Shown here: positions 17,041 through 26,390 of the stretch, piece after piece | How the letters are laid out: every line of letters begins with the position of its first letter | Position numbering within the stretch: the first letter of the stretch is position 1 | Assembly (NCBI RefSeq): GCF_023715145.1 | Contig: NZ_JAMBNP010000004.1 | Span: 248,001 to 312,000 of the forward strand | Length of the DNA stretch: 64,000 bases | Reading direction: 5' to 3' | DNA from: Paenibacillus glycanilyticus | GTDB taxonomy: Bacteria > Bacillota > Bacilli > Paenibacillales > Paenibacillaceae | Position numbers and translations under genes: made by a program | Notes under the pieces: model-generated | Databases searched by the model: none | The model's input: the letters and a program-made list of their open reading frames with translations, nothing else | What the model was told of the DNA's origin: nothing

Positions 17041-18300
17041 TCATGCTCCCCTGCCAAAAGTCATGCCCTGTATTCGTGTATCTATTTTAATACGTCTGAT
17101 CTGCTTCCGACTTAGAATAAGGAAGTTTAACTTCAACCGCAAACATGGGATCCATGCGAAACTCGACTTCTCCCTCCCTTCCCGTACCCTTTCCTGTAAA
17201 TGAATTAGACCAAATCCCGGCTTCAGCTCCGCTGGAAGTATTCCGTCATTTTGTATGGAGATGGAAAAACCGGATTCGGCATACGTGAGTACAATGGCTG
17301 CATTCGCTGCATGTCCATGCTTCTGGGCGTTTGTGAGCGACTCCTGCACGATTCGGTAAGCTGTTAATTGAAGATTGCCGGGAAGGGACACCGGTGTACC
17401 CACAGCTCTAAAAACAGTATGTACCTTCGCAAACTTGGTAAATTCTTCTGATAAACGGGTTAGGCTCGTATTTAATGATGTGGCCGTAATGGACTCATCT
17501 TGTATCGCTCTAACGGAAAGACGCACTTCCTGCAAAGAGGCCCTGATTAATTCCTCACACTCCAAATAGGCTTGCTCGCTGCGCATAGAATCCACGCCGC
17601 TTAGTTTGCGAGCGACCTGCATCTGAACAAGCAAAGCGGTCAATTTATGACCAACCGTATCGTGAATATCGCGGGCAATTCTCACTCTTTCCTGCACAGC
17701 CGCCCACTCCTCTGCCTTACTTGCATATTCCTGCAGCTGTTCATGGGATTTCATCAACTGTTCATACAATTGCTTCGTATTACTGTTAGCTCTCTGGTGA
17801 TAATGAATCAAGGAGCTCACTATGCACGCGAACACAATAAAAGAGGAAGAAACAAAATAACCCGGCACATCAAACCGATGATAGAAGTACCAATCTATAC
17901 TGCCCATCGTAACGAAGTAGAGCATGAGTAAAGCCACGCATGTCATGATGAGCATTCGGGTATTCTTAACAAACATAAATATCGCTAAAGCCGTAATTCC
18001 GTTAAATAGATGATTCGGAAACTTGCCGTCAATAAAAATATAACCGTAGGACGCGGAGACCAGGAAATCGATAATCAGGAGATGCAATAACCAATTCTTC
18101 TTCAAATGGGAATAATACATGTACAAAAAGAAAAAGACCAATAAGGAGAACACCACATAGGTAAGTCTCCAAAAGATTGCCGTCGAGTTCTCAAAATAAA
18201 AAATCCCCGTCAGAACCAGATCATAAATAAGCTTTAATCCAAAAAGCCATCTTAAGGAAGTTGGGCTTCTCCACACGAAATCCATTGCTTTATCCATCAT
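17041..18300 (-). CDS. NarL-type sensor histidine kinase with C-terminal frameshift
   Basis: Residues 1-170 hold about five to six membrane segments. Then come the HisKA_3 helix with phosphoacceptor His213 (ARDIHDTVGHKLT) and HATPase with N-box (YRIVQESLTNAQKHG) and G-box (GFGLIHLQERVRE). The frame then leaves the family pattern. A shift of one base near 17170-17185, within a G/A-rich run, restores a normal ending (GEVEFRMDPMFAVEVKLPY) and a stop at 17087-17089. The frame as read instead ends with about 35 unrelated basic residues. Either a real frameshift or a sequencing error. No response regulator gene is adjacent, although this kinase class is nearly always paired. Confidence 0.75.
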   Translation of the reverse strand: MMDKAMDFVWRSPTSLRWLFGLKLIYDLVLTGIFYFENSTAIFWRLTYVVFSLLVFFFLYMYYSHLKKNWLLHLLIIDFLVSASYGYIFIDGKFPNHLFNGITALAIFMFVKNTRMLIMTCVALLMLYFVTMGSIDWYFYHRFDVPGYFVSSSFIVFACIVSSLIHYHQRANSNTKQLYEQLMKSHEQLQEYASKAEEWAAVQERVRIARDIHDTVGHKLTALLVQMQVARKLSGVDSMRSEQAYLECEELIRASLQEVRLSVRAIQDESITATSLNTSLTRLSEEFTKFAKVHTVFRAVGTPVSLPGNLQLTAYRIVQESLTNAQKHGHAANAAIVLTYAESGFSISIQNDGILPAELKPGFGLIHLQERVREGREKSSFAWIPCLRLKLNFLILSRKQIRRIKIDTRIQGMTFGRGA

Positions 18301-18398
18301 TAATAACTCCCTTTTCCTGCAGCACCTGATGACACCGAATCGAATAATTTTGGAGTAATTTCCCCTAACTTATATCGTCTTATCCGTATGAACAAGCA

Positions 18399-18426
18399 AA
18401 AGCCCGAGGAGATTTCTCCTCAGGCT
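18399..18426 (-). terminator. Rho-independent terminator of the epoxide hydrolase gene
   Basis: Minus strand AAAAGCC(T)GAGGAGA...TCTCCTCGGGCTTTT stem with T run, beginning about ten bases after the stop codon. Confidence 0.8.
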
Positions 18427-18436
18427 TTTATGCGTA

Positions 18437-19651
18437 TTAGCGAAGCGGCTTGAAGCCGGCGCGAATTTCCGCGGTGAGATATTCAGGCTGCTCCCAGGCT
18501 GCAAAGTGCCCGCCCTTAGGAAGCTTGTTGTAGTGGATCAAATTCGGATAGGCCTTCTCTGCCCAGCTCTTCGGTGCTTCAAACAGCTCATCAGGAAAGA
18601 CGCTCACGACAACCGGAAGCTTGACGCCTTTGACCGCGAAGAACGAGATGCCGGCATTACCGTTCTCCCAGTAAAGACGAGCAGCGGAAATCGCTGTGTT
18701 GGTTAGCCAGAAAAGCGTAATGTTGTCGAGAACATCGTCACGCGATAAGCCTTCTTTGATTCCGGCAAAGGATCTCGAGATCAGGGCAAGGCTCTTCCAG
18801 TCATGATCAAGCATGAAGGCTGCCAGCCCAACAGGCGAATCTACCAGTCCGGTCAATGTCTGCGGGCGCGTCCCCATGAAGAAGGCGTAATAGAATTTAT
18901 TTTCGCTAACTTGCGCACACGCTTTTTTCTCTTCTTCAGACAGACTGGACGGCAACGGATTGCCGGACCAGATCGCCGCATCCACTTCAGGCGGAATAAC
19001 ATTTGCCATATTGGTATGGATGCCAATTAACCCCTTAGGCTCTTGAACGCCCATAAAGTCAACAACGATAGCGCCCCAGTCGCCGCCTTGCGCAACATAC
19101 TTTTCATAACCAAGACGAGTCATCAATTCTCCGTAAGCGCGTGCGATGCGTTTAGGGTTCCAGCCGGTCGTAGTTGGCTTGCCCGAGAATCCGTAGCCAG
19201 GCATCGACGGAATAACGACATGGAAGGCATCTGCTTCGGTTCCGCCATGCGCCGTCGGATTCGTCAGAGGCTCGATAAGCTTCATCTGCTCGATAATTGA
19301 ACCAGGCCAACCGTGCGCAATAAGGATCGGCATCGCATTCTCATGCTTGGAACGAACATGAATGAAGTGGATATCCACTCCATCAATCTCAGTAAGAAAA
19401 TGCGGTATGGCATTGATCCTAGCTTCAATTTTGCGCCAATCGTAATCGTTTGCCCAATATCGTGCCAGCTCCTGAATCGTTTCAAGCTGGGTACCTTGTG
19501 ATTGATCATTTACGGTTTCTTTCTCGGGCCATCTTGTTGCAAGAATACGTCTGCGTAGCTCCACAAGCTCCTCCTCGGGAACATTCACATGATACGGACG
19601 AATGGCGTGCTTCTCTGTTTGTTGTTCAATTCTTTGTTGTTGTTGTGCCAT
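18437..19651 (-). CDS. microsomal-type epoxide hydrolase (alpha/beta hydrolase)
   Basis: 404 residues. The N-terminal EHN domain (about 15-125, with IRPYHVNVPEEELVELRRR) is followed by the alpha/beta-hydrolase fold. Visible: oxyanion HGWPGS (113-118), nucleophile Asp191 in QGGDWGA, and catalytic His in KGGHFAAWEQPEYL near the end. A Tyr proton donor is expected in the cap. No signal peptide, so cytoplasmic here. It opens epoxides to diols; the physiological substrate is unknown. It is divergent from a CGNR zinc-finger gene that probably controls it, with duplicated motifs between them. Confidence 0.88.
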   Translation of the reverse strand: MAQQQQRIEQQTEKHAIRPYHVNVPEEELVELRRRILATRWPEKETVNDQSQGTQLETIQELARYWANDYDWRKIEARINAIPHFLTEIDGVDIHFIHVRSKHENAMPILIAHGWPGSIIEQMKLIEPLTNPTAHGGTEADAFHVVIPSMPGYGFSGKPTTTGWNPKRIARAYGELMTRLGYEKYVAQGGDWGAIVVDFMGVQEPKGLIGIHTNMANVIPPEVDAAIWSGNPLPSSLSEEEKKACAQVSENKFYYAFFMGTRPQTLTGLVDSPVGLAAFMLDHDWKSLALISRSFAGIKEGLSRDDVLDNITLFWLTNTAISAARLYWENGNAGISFFAVKGVKLPVVVSVFPDELFEAPKSWAEKAYPNLIHYNKLPKGGHFAAWEQPEYLTAEIRAGFKPLR

Positions 19652-19692
19652 TTTTACATTCTCCTCTTAATAAATATTGGATGCATTTTGTA

Positions 19693-19837
19693 ACTAGCTA
19701 AATATATTTTTAAAAGTTACGAGGAGTAATATATCATGACTAAGCAAGGAAAAGAAGTAACTATCTAATTTTATTTTAAAGGTTACAGTTTGTATTTCCA
19801 GCAATTTACTATGTACATTGGTCACTAGCTAACATAT
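19693..19837. promoter_or_regulatory. duplicated ACTAGCTAAMATAT motif between divergent genes
   Basis: ACTAGCTAAATATA at 19693 and ACTAGCTAACATAT at 19824 are same-strand copies 131 bp apart, near the starts of the epoxide hydrolase and CGNR genes. A second pair (AAAAGTTAC, AAAGGTTAC) lies between them. These are candidate binding sites for the CGNR regulator. Confidence 0.4.
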
Positions 19838-19892
19838 GTATTGGGTGTTACAATAGATTCATTTCACATCAACGCAGAGGAGTCGTGGAGCG

Positions 19893-20474
19893 ATGTTATG
19901 GGAGGATTTTCTAAAAAGTGATTATCATGACTGGAGAGGCAGTGGCCATTCCGAAGACAGGCTTGATAAACCGGGATGGCTGCCGCAGCTGCTGTCGATC
20001 CATAATCTTCCGTTTCCAGGTGCTCCTTCAGCGGAAGAACTCGTTGAATTAAAAAGGCTGAGAACGCACATCCTTCATATTGTGCAGCGTTCAACCGCTA
20101 ATGAAACAGCGTCCGCCGTTGATCTTGAAGGATTAAATCTAGCCATGTCAGGTGGACCCATGATTCTTCGCATTGCCAGATCGGAATCAGGCTATAGCTG
20201 GGAGTCCACTCCTCTAAGGGAGGGTTGGTCACGCATTCGTGCAGAAGTGGCCACATCCTTCAGCCGCCTTCTTGTCGAAGGGGAACCCTCCCGCTTGCGC
20301 ATTTGCGGCAATCCGGATTGCAAGGTCGTATACTACGACGAGACACGGAATCGATCCAAGCGTTTCTGTGACGATAAAGTATGCGGCAACCTGATGAAGG
20401 TCCGCCGCTTTCGCGCACGCCAAAAGTCGGCTGCAAGCGATGATTCTTCTTTCCATGGTTCTACAGAGTATTGA
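19893..20474 (+). CDS. CGNR zinc-finger transcriptional regulator
   Basis: 193 residues. The N-terminal about 135 residues are an ABATE-type ligand domain. The C-terminus is the CGNR zinc finger: RICGNPDCKVVYYD, then KRFCDDKVCGNLMKVRRFRAR. It supplies four Cys for one zinc and a basic DNA-contact helix. It is divergent from the epoxide hydrolase gene, the usual place for a local regulator. Ligand unknown, perhaps an epoxide or aromatic compound. Confidence 0.85.
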   Translation: MLWEDFLKSDYHDWRGSGHSEDRLDKPGWLPQLLSIHNLPFPGAPSAEELVELKRLRTHILHIVQRSTANETASAVDLEGLNLAMSGGPMILRIARSESGYSWESTPLREGWSRIRAEVATSFSRLLVEGEPSRLRICGNPDCKVVYYDETRNRSKRFCDDKVCGNLMKVRRFRARQKSAASDDSSFHGSTEY

Positions 20475-20537
20475 ACTCCAGTTTAGTTAACATAATATTA
20501 GTTATGTAATCAAAATAAATAAACTCATTAGTTAACA

Positions 20538-20576
20538 AAAAAAGGCATTCGCAATAATTGCGAATGCCTTTTTTGA
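20538..20576. terminator. bidirectional terminator
   Basis: AAAAAAGGCATTCGCAAT and its reverse complement form a stem with A and T runs on both sides. It serves the CGNR gene on the plus strand and the convergent efflux gene on the minus strand. Confidence 0.88.
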
Positions 20577-20584
20577 AGTAATCA

Positions 20585-22123
20585 TTAATGTCCGCTAAAG
20601 CCCTGCTCTTCCATCTCCGTTGTTGGATCAAGCTTGCTTCTGCCCATGAAGAACGAAACAATCAAGGCCAGAACGGCCGGAATGATCGCCCAGGCGAACG
20701 TACCAACGATTGAATCCGCCAAGGAGTGAACGATTTTGTCCAAGACATCTGCCGGAATTTGCTCTCGCGCCTCCGGGGTCAGAATTTCGCGCGGATCCTT
20801 AAATTCCATGCCGCCCGCAGGAGCGGATTGGCCGCCGGCTGCGAATGCATCGGTCAATTTGCTGGTGAACAGATTGCTTTGCACAATCCCATAAATCGTA
20901 ATGCCGATCGTCATCCCGAGCGACCGGATGAAATTGAGCGTCGAGCTTGCGGTACCGCGTTGTCTTGCAGGCAAACCATGGATCGCGGTATTCCCCAATA
21001 CGGAGAAGGACGCGCCAATACCGAGTCCAATCAGAATCATATAAATGGTTACAATGAATCTGGAGGATTCTGCCGTAAGTGTTGTCGTCAGGATGGATCC
21101 TGCAACCAGGATAATAAACGTACCCACCATGATATTGCGATAAGGAATCTTCGTCATAAGGAAACCGCCGGAGGTTGCCGTAACAACCGTACCAAGCATC
21201 ATCGGCAGCAGGACAAGCCCCGAGTTGGTCGCCGAACCGCCAAGCACCCCTTGAATAAAGATCGGGATAAATACCGAAGCGACAATAAACGCCGCGCCGC
21301 TAAACAACGCGCTCAGAATGCTGGTGGAATACAACCGGTTCTTGAATAACGCATACGAGATAATGGGCTCCTTCACCTTTGTCTCGACAATCAGGAACGT
21401 AACAACCAGTACAACGAAGCCCGCAAACATGCCAAGAATTTGCACCGAGTCCCAAGCATAAGTCTTGCCGCCAAGCTCAAGCGCGAACATGAGGCATACG
21501 ATCGCTCCAATGAGCGTGGCAGCACCATACCAGTCGATCGGCTGCTTCGAATGCTCCATCGACTCCTTGTAGAAGAAACCGATCATGCATAGCGCGATAA
21601 TTCCGAGCGGGAGATTGATGTAGAATACCCATTCCCAGGCGAAATTGTCCGTGATGTAGGCGCCAAGCAGCGGTCCGAAGATTGAGGACATTCCGAATAC
21701 GGCTCCGAACATCCCTCCCATTTTGCCACGGCTCTCCAGTGGTACCGCATCAAACATGATCGTGAATGCGACAGGCATCATAGCCCCTGCCCCGATCCCC
21801 TGAACGGCGCGGTACAGAGCGAGCTCCGTAATCGAGCCTGATGTTCCGCATAATACGGAACCCGCCATAAACATGATGATACCAAACAGGAAAAACCGCT
21901 TCCGTCCATACATATCGGACAGCTTGCCGAAGATCGGCATCCCCGCCATCTCCGCTACCATGTAAGCGGAGGTAACCCAGACAAATTTGTCCAAGCCTCC
22001 TAATTCACCAACGATGTTGCCCATCGCGGTGGCGACGATCGTATTGTCCATCGACGCCATCAGAATGCTAAGCAACAGACCGGCGATGACAAGTCCCACG
22101 TTGCTTTTTTTGTTTGCAGTCAC
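20585..22123 (-). CDS. DHA2-family MFS drug efflux transporter
   Basis: 512 residues with 14 predicted membrane segments, the EmrB/QacA pattern. Motif A is seen as GKLSDMYGRKRFF after helix 2. The helix 4 stretch carries Arg in LALYRAVQGIGAG, and motif C is in helix 5 (MSSIFGPLLGAYIT). DNTIVATAMGNI in helix 1 is the DHA2 motif D1. It likely exports lipophilic drugs by proton antiport. No membrane fusion protein gene is adjacent. A palindrome CGAAACATTGTTTCG (22181-22195) lies 58 bp upstream of the ATG and may be its operator. Confidence 0.88.
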   Translation of the reverse strand: MTANKKSNVGLVIAGLLLSILMASMDNTIVATAMGNIVGELGGLDKFVWVTSAYMVAEMAGMPIFGKLSDMYGRKRFFLFGIIMFMAGSVLCGTSGSITELALYRAVQGIGAGAMMPVAFTIMFDAVPLESRGKMGGMFGAVFGMSSIFGPLLGAYITDNFAWEWVFYINLPLGIIALCMIGFFYKESMEHSKQPIDWYGAATLIGAIVCLMFALELGGKTYAWDSVQILGMFAGFVVLVVTFLIVETKVKEPIISYALFKNRLYSTSILSALFSGAAFIVASVFIPIFIQGVLGGSATNSGLVLLPMMLGTVVTATSGGFLMTKIPYRNIMVGTFIILVAGSILTTTLTAESSRFIVTIYMILIGLGIGASFSVLGNTAIHGLPARQRGTASSTLNFIRSLGMTIGITIYGIVQSNLFTSKLTDAFAAGGQSAPAGGMEFKDPREILTPEAREQIPADVLDKIVHSLADSIVGTFAWAIIPAVLALIVSFFMGRSKLDPTTEMEEQGFSGH

Positions 22124-22553
22124 TTTCCACGCAACCTTTCTTTCCTAACATGAGTTCAGTTGTTTTGTTATCTGACTATTCGAAACATTGTTTCGCGATA
22201 TAGTCATCTATGTATGATGCTACCCGGCTTTCCAGCAAAGAGAAATCGACTTTTGACCATAAAACCAAGGAAATCTCCCTCTGCGAGCTTCGATCCGCCT
22301 CATACATTCTTTCGTATGTCATCGTAACATAACAATGTTTCGTTGCATAGTCCAGAATTTATCCAACCTTCATTCTTCCTTTCAATCAGAAAAACACAAA
22401 TTTATCATATAGAACACACGTTCTAGTGTCAACTACTTATTTCAATTACAGGAAGATTCCGTGAAACGGAATGCTCACCGCCTGACTGTTTATTATGGTT
22501 CAATATGGCAAACACTTGAAGATAGCACTTATGCCATGAAATGGGGATCACTG
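22124..22553. other. 430-bp gap with palindrome and possible small ORF
   Basis: Between the divergent efflux gene and gerB of cluster 1. It holds a 15-bp palindrome at 22181-22195. A minus-strand frame of 48 codons (22176-22322; start MTYERMYEAD, end DDYIAKQCFE) has no ribosome binding site; it could be the tail of a lost regulator gene. I cannot assign it. Confidence 0.25.
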
Positions 22554-23642
22554 ATGAGGATTACGACTTTGCAATTTTTCTGGATTCTTGCCGTTATCGA
22601 ATTATCCATGACGATATGGCTAACCATTTCCCCTACGATTAGTGCTGTGCAGCAGGATGCGTGGATCTCTATCTTGATTGGCGGGCTTATCGGTCTAGTA
22701 ACAACGTTTATTTATGCCCGATTGAGCGCCATGCATCCTGGGCATACCCTTGTTGGCATCTGCCGGAGAGTTTTTGGAAAGTGGCTCGGTACGGTTGTCA
22801 TGATCTATTTCATGCTGGGATGGTTTAGCGTTACGGTCGTGATTCTGCGCGCAATGACGGACTTTATTCAACTGGTTCTCTTTAATAAGACTAGCAACTG
22901 GGTGATTTGTTTAATCATGATTGCCAACATGTTATATATATCTTATCGAGGGGGCCTTGCAGCCATTGGCCGGTTCAGCCAGATTACAGGCCCGCTGTTC
23001 TTTACCATCGTCCTGCTTACGCTTATCTTGAATGTTATAAATCTGGAATACAAGCTGGCCCTCCCTGTCATGCATGATCATAGCGTAATGAAAGTCATGC
23101 ACGCATCCCTTGTTCATACTTCCTTTTTGTCGGAATCCATCTTGATCACGATGCTCATTCCGCTGATGATACAATCCGGAAAGGCTTCGAAAACTGCTCT
23201 GTGGGCTGTAGGCATTTCTTCTACTCTCGTGCTTCTGACAACGGCAAGCGTCACGATGACTTTTGGATCGGAGTTATCGGGACAATTCATATACCCGTTC
23301 TTCAATATGGTCCGATTCATTTCAGTGCTGGAATTTATTCAGAATATGGATGTTTGGGTTATTTTCGTATGGCTGTTTGGCGTATTTGTCAAGTTGTCCG
23401 TCTATTTGACCCTAACAAGCCACGGTATAGCCGAACTCGCTAACCGAAGCATCAGGAAGAAATCCGTGCTTTTTCTCATTGCCGCCTATTTTGTGTGCGC
23501 GATGCTGCCGATGAATATTGCTAATGTCATAACGGACTATTATAACATATGGCTGCCTTATATCTATTGGCCGAACATGGTCGTTATTCCGTGCCTCTTG
23601 CTAATTATCAGCTTAATCAGACGCAAACAGCTAGCGAACTAG
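22554..23642 (+). CDS. gerB: spore germination receptor permease subunit, cluster 1
   Basis: 362 residues from the ATG at 22554 (GGGGATC upstream), the standard length for GerAB/GerKB proteins. The 22461 reading adds 31 atypical residues. It is an APC-superfamily transporter fold with ten membrane helices and typical GerB features: an N-terminal helix QFFWILAVIE, and FIYPFFNMVRFISVLEFIQNMDVWVIFVW in mid-protein (written here as landmarks FIYPFFNMVR and EFIQNMDVW). It forms the ligand-binding part of a germinant receptor in the spore inner membrane. Unusually, it lies opposite to gerA and gerC and its stop overlaps the gerC stop by 4 bp. Confidence 0.9.
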   Translation: MRITTLQFFWILAVIELSMTIWLTISPTISAVQQDAWISILIGGLIGLVTTFIYARLSAMHPGHTLVGICRRVFGKWLGTVVMIYFMLGWFSVTVVILRAMTDFIQLVLFNKTSNWVICLIMIANMLYISYRGGLAAIGRFSQITGPLFFTIVLLTLILNVINLEYKLALPVMHDHSVMKVMHASLVHTSFLSESILITMLIPLMIQSGKASKTALWAVGISSTLVLLTTASVTMTFGSELSGQFIYPFFNMVRFISVLEFIQNMDVWVIFVWLFGVFVKLSVYLTLTSHGIAELANRSIRKKSVLFLIAAYFVCAMLPMNIANVITDYYNIWLPYIYWPNMVVIPCLLLIISLIRRKQLAN

Positions 23643-24814
23643 GTTGGACTGCCTTGTGCGCCAATCCGAACGATATGCAAATTAACATCCACAAACACTT
23701 TTACATGAGGAAAAGTTTGCTCCCAATTGCCTTTCAGTTTCTGCCATTCCCCGGGATGCTGCTGATGAATGGCATCTCCAAAGCCAAAAATGTCCGTTCC
23801 ATATGTCGACTGGACCTTGTTAATTGATTTCAGAACCTCTTTAGACAACCCCTCGTTTAACTCTTTTTGCACGACCGCCAAGGCTTTTGAATCCAGCAAA
23901 TCAAATTTAGTCCTGTTCTCCCTTAAGGTTCCGGTACCTGTTAGTTTAATATGTACCGATACTTGCCCTCCTTCAATCTTTGTTTGAATCCGCGTCCTCT
24001 GGTTGGATTCAAATAACGTTACGTAGCCATCTCCCTTCGATATATATTGCGTGACGATATGCTGATTGAGCCTGGCCATCACTCTTAAAGCCATTAAACT
24101 GTCTTCGGGATCCAAAATACCGGCTAATTGCGTTTTTTTATTAAAAATCGCGAGCCGATTAATCTCGAACACTTGACCGGCCTTCTTATTCTCGATATCG
24201 GCGGTATTGATAACGGATAAGACCGGGCAAGTTGTTTCGTTTTTCATCGCGACGATAAAATCCCGAAAGCTCTTGTCCCCGTTTTTACTGTATTTCTCTA
24301 TATCAACCGCAGCACTAGAGGATAAGGGCTCAAAAGGGCTTTTCATTTCCAATACTCGCTCGGGCTTCTCGCCAATCACGATGAAAACGCTTGTGCGGAA
24401 AGAGGTCTCCAAATTACGGGTATACATGTCCATCAAATCGCGAATGCCAGATTCAGCCAAGCTTTGTCCAATAAACACGGCTCTGCGGTGACCGATAAAC
24501 AAACGTCGAGGAAGCTTGTCTTGGATAAGCTGACAGCTTGCCAGCAAAGTAGGCGCAGTCGCAGAGACAACGATACTGCCCTGATCTTCTCCCGATCCGC
24601 TGGATCCCTCGGAAAAACCAATCTGAGAAGGAACCGCAATTTGCGCGCTTACCCTAATTTCATTATCTTTGGCTCTGTCCATAAAGGTGCCCATCCAGAA
24701 AGCATAATGGTTAATTTCCGTTCTATCCCAGCAGCCCGTCAATAATAGGACGGATAGAACGATGCCCGCGGCTGTCAGTCTTTTCAAATAAATTCTGATC
24801 AGAATGGGAATCAA
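23639..24814 (-). CDS. gerC: spore germination receptor lipoprotein, cluster 1
   Basis: 391 residues, GerAC/GerKC family. Signal peptide with lipobox LLTGCWDRTEIN; Cys28 is lipidated and anchors the protein to the outer face of the spore inner membrane. The three-domain body ends with the family's C-terminal pattern (FGDAIHQQHPGEWQKL, then VKVFVDVNLHIVRIG). The TTG start overlaps the gerA stop as TTGA, showing translational coupling. The gene is convergent with gerB at 23639-23642. Confidence 0.9.
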   Translation of the reverse strand: MIPILIRIYLKRLTAAGIVLSVLLLTGCWDRTEINHYAFWMGTFMDRAKDNEIRVSAQIAVPSQIGFSEGSSGSGEDQGSIVVSATAPTLLASCQLIQDKLPRRLFIGHRRAVFIGQSLAESGIRDLMDMYTRNLETSFRTSVFIVIGEKPERVLEMKSPFEPLSSSAAVDIEKYSKNGDKSFRDFIVAMKNETTCPVLSVINTADIENKKAGQVFEINRLAIFNKKTQLAGILDPEDSLMALRVMARLNQHIVTQYISKGDGYVTLFESNQRTRIQTKIEGGQVSVHIKLTGTGTLRENRTKFDLLDSKALAVVQKELNEGLSKEVLKSINKVQSTYGTDIFGFGDAIHQQHPGEWQKLKGNWEQTFPHVKVFVDVNLHIVRIGAQGSPT

Positions 24815-26244
24815 CCTTTCTTTGGCGCACGGTATAGAGTATCCTCTGCGCTGAATTTTTTACTGGATGCCAGCGGGGCTAGATAAGGAACGCCAAAGGA
24901 TTCAAGGATGCACAGATGAATCAGTATGGCCGTTGTGCCGGCTGCAATCCCATAAAACCCTAGTGATCCGGCCAAGCCAAGAAGCAGGAATCGAAGCAGC
25001 CGGAACGGCAAGCTCAGGTTATATCTTGGTATGGCAAAGGACGCAATGCCCGTACTGGCGACAATAATAACGATGGGTGCCGAGATAAAGCCCGCTTGAA
25101 CGGCCGATTCCCCGATCACTAACGCACCAACGATACTGACAGCCGAACCTACTGCTCTAGGGAGCCGCAGCCCGGCCTCACGAAGTCCTTCAAACATAAT
25201 CTCCATAATAAACGTCTCAATCACCGTCGGGAATGGCACGCCTTCGCGGGCTGCTGCAATACTGATTAACAACGTATTGGGAATCATCTGAGGATGATAG
25301 GTCGTTAATGCGACGTAGAAGGACGGCAGCAGCAAGGACAGGATGAACAAAACAATCCGAATGATTCTTACCGCAGACACGTAGAGGAATCGTTCATAAT
25401 GATCATCCGCTGCCTGAAAGCCTGACCAGAAGGTCATAGGCGCCAGCAGCACATTGGGTGATCCATCCACAAAGATAGCGATTTTGCCTTCAATGACACT
25501 AGCCGCCACGGTGTCAGGTCTCTCCGTATTCTGAATTTGCGGAAACAAGGAGAACGAGGAGCCTTCAATGCTTTCTTCTATGTAATTGGCATCCAGAATA
25601 GCTTTGGACTTTATGCTTGTTAACTTTTCTTTAACCTTCGCAAGAATCTCCATGTTTACTTCATCAGCCAAATAAGAGACCATCACGCGAGTACGGGTTA
25701 ACTCGCCAATTTGGACCTCTTCCATCTTTAGTTCGGGCGTGTTGAACTTTCTCCGCAGCAAGCTCAGGTTTGTCTGCAGGACTTCGGTAAAAGCTTCTCT
25801 TGGTCCCCGGATGGAGGATTCAAGTTGCGGTTCGCTAACTGACCGGTGCTCAAATTTGATAAGTTGAATCATTATGGCGCATGGAAGCCCTTCTGCAAAC
25901 ACAGCTGTCTCTCCGTACAATATCCGTTTTACGATTTCTTGAAACTCGATTAATTCATCTTTAGACCTGAATTCCCCATCCAACCTTCCTCTGACATTGC
26001 TGTCATTGGCATCCTCGCAACGGGTTAACGGTTTGATCACCCTCTTGTCCAGTTCCTTCGTATCTGCGAGACCATCCACATAAACGATTAGAATCTCGCC
26101 AAAGCAGCTGTTAAAGGACCGGAAAACGATATCCGCGCAATTGTCAAAAACCTGGTTGAGGTACTTTTCATTTTCTGTCCTATCCGGACTAACCGTGCGA
26201 AGCACCGGCTTATCGCTTGGATCAGAGGTATGTTGTTCCGTCAT
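24811..26244 (-). CDS. gerA: spore germination receptor subunit A, cluster 1
   Basis: 477 residues. The N-terminal cytosolic domain (to about residue 285) has the family motif IRGPREAFTEVLQTNLSLLR. The C-terminal part has about five membrane helices with PSFYVALTTYHPQMIPNTLL and GLREAGLRLPRAVGSAVSIV, both diagnostic for GerAA/GerKA. With GerB and GerC it forms a receptor that responds to germinants and triggers cation and dipicolinate release. First gene on its transcript, behind a forespore-type promoter candidate (26288-26318). Confidence 0.93.
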   Translation of the reverse strand: MTEQHTSDPSDKPVLRTVSPDRTENEKYLNQVFDNCADIVFRSFNSCFGEILIVYVDGLADTKELDKRVIKPLTRCEDANDSNVRGRLDGEFRSKDELIEFQEIVKRILYGETAVFAEGLPCAIMIQLIKFEHRSVSEPQLESSIRGPREAFTEVLQTNLSLLRRKFNTPELKMEEVQIGELTRTRVMVSYLADEVNMEILAKVKEKLTSIKSKAILDANYIEESIEGSSFSLFPQIQNTERPDTVAASVIEGKIAIFVDGSPNVLLAPMTFWSGFQAADDHYERFLYVSAVRIIRIVLFILSLLLPSFYVALTTYHPQMIPNTLLISIAAAREGVPFPTVIETFIMEIMFEGLREAGLRLPRAVGSAVSIVGALVIGESAVQAGFISAPIVIIVASTGIASFAIPRYNLSLPFRLLRFLLLGLAGSLGFYGIAAGTTAILIHLCILESFGVPYLAPLASSKKFSAEDTLYRAPKKG

Positions 26245-26287
26245 TTGAGAATCTTCCCTTACAGAGATGTATGTCAGAATTTGTACC

Positions 26288-26318
26288 TAGTATCCAAATG
26301 TCCGTACGGATTTATACC
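26288..26318 (-). promoter_or_regulatory. candidate sigma-G promoter for gerA-gerC cluster 1
   Basis: Minus strand GGTATA, 18 bp, GATACTA. The -10 matches the forespore consensus CATACTA at 6 of 7 and the -35 matches TGAATA at 4 of 6. It is 44 bp upstream of the gerA ATG. Confidence 0.45.
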
Positions 26319-26355
26319 CTTCACAGCCGGAAATGGCTCTCCAAGCATGAAGAAA

Positions 26356-26383
26356 AGCCGACCTATATAGGTCGGCTGCATAA
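26356..26383 (-). terminator. terminator of the ABM gene
   Basis: Perfect palindrome AGCCGACCTATATAGGTCGGCT, followed on the minus strand by TTTTCTTC, 13 bp after the ABM stop codon. Confidence 0.8.
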
Positions 26384-26390
26384 CTTCAAC

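Noticed and set aside
20726..21349. 207-codon plus-strand frame inside the DHA2 transporter gene
   Set aside because: Shadow of a well-supported membrane protein; composition rich in Arg, Asn and His as expected from antisense of hydrophobic codons.
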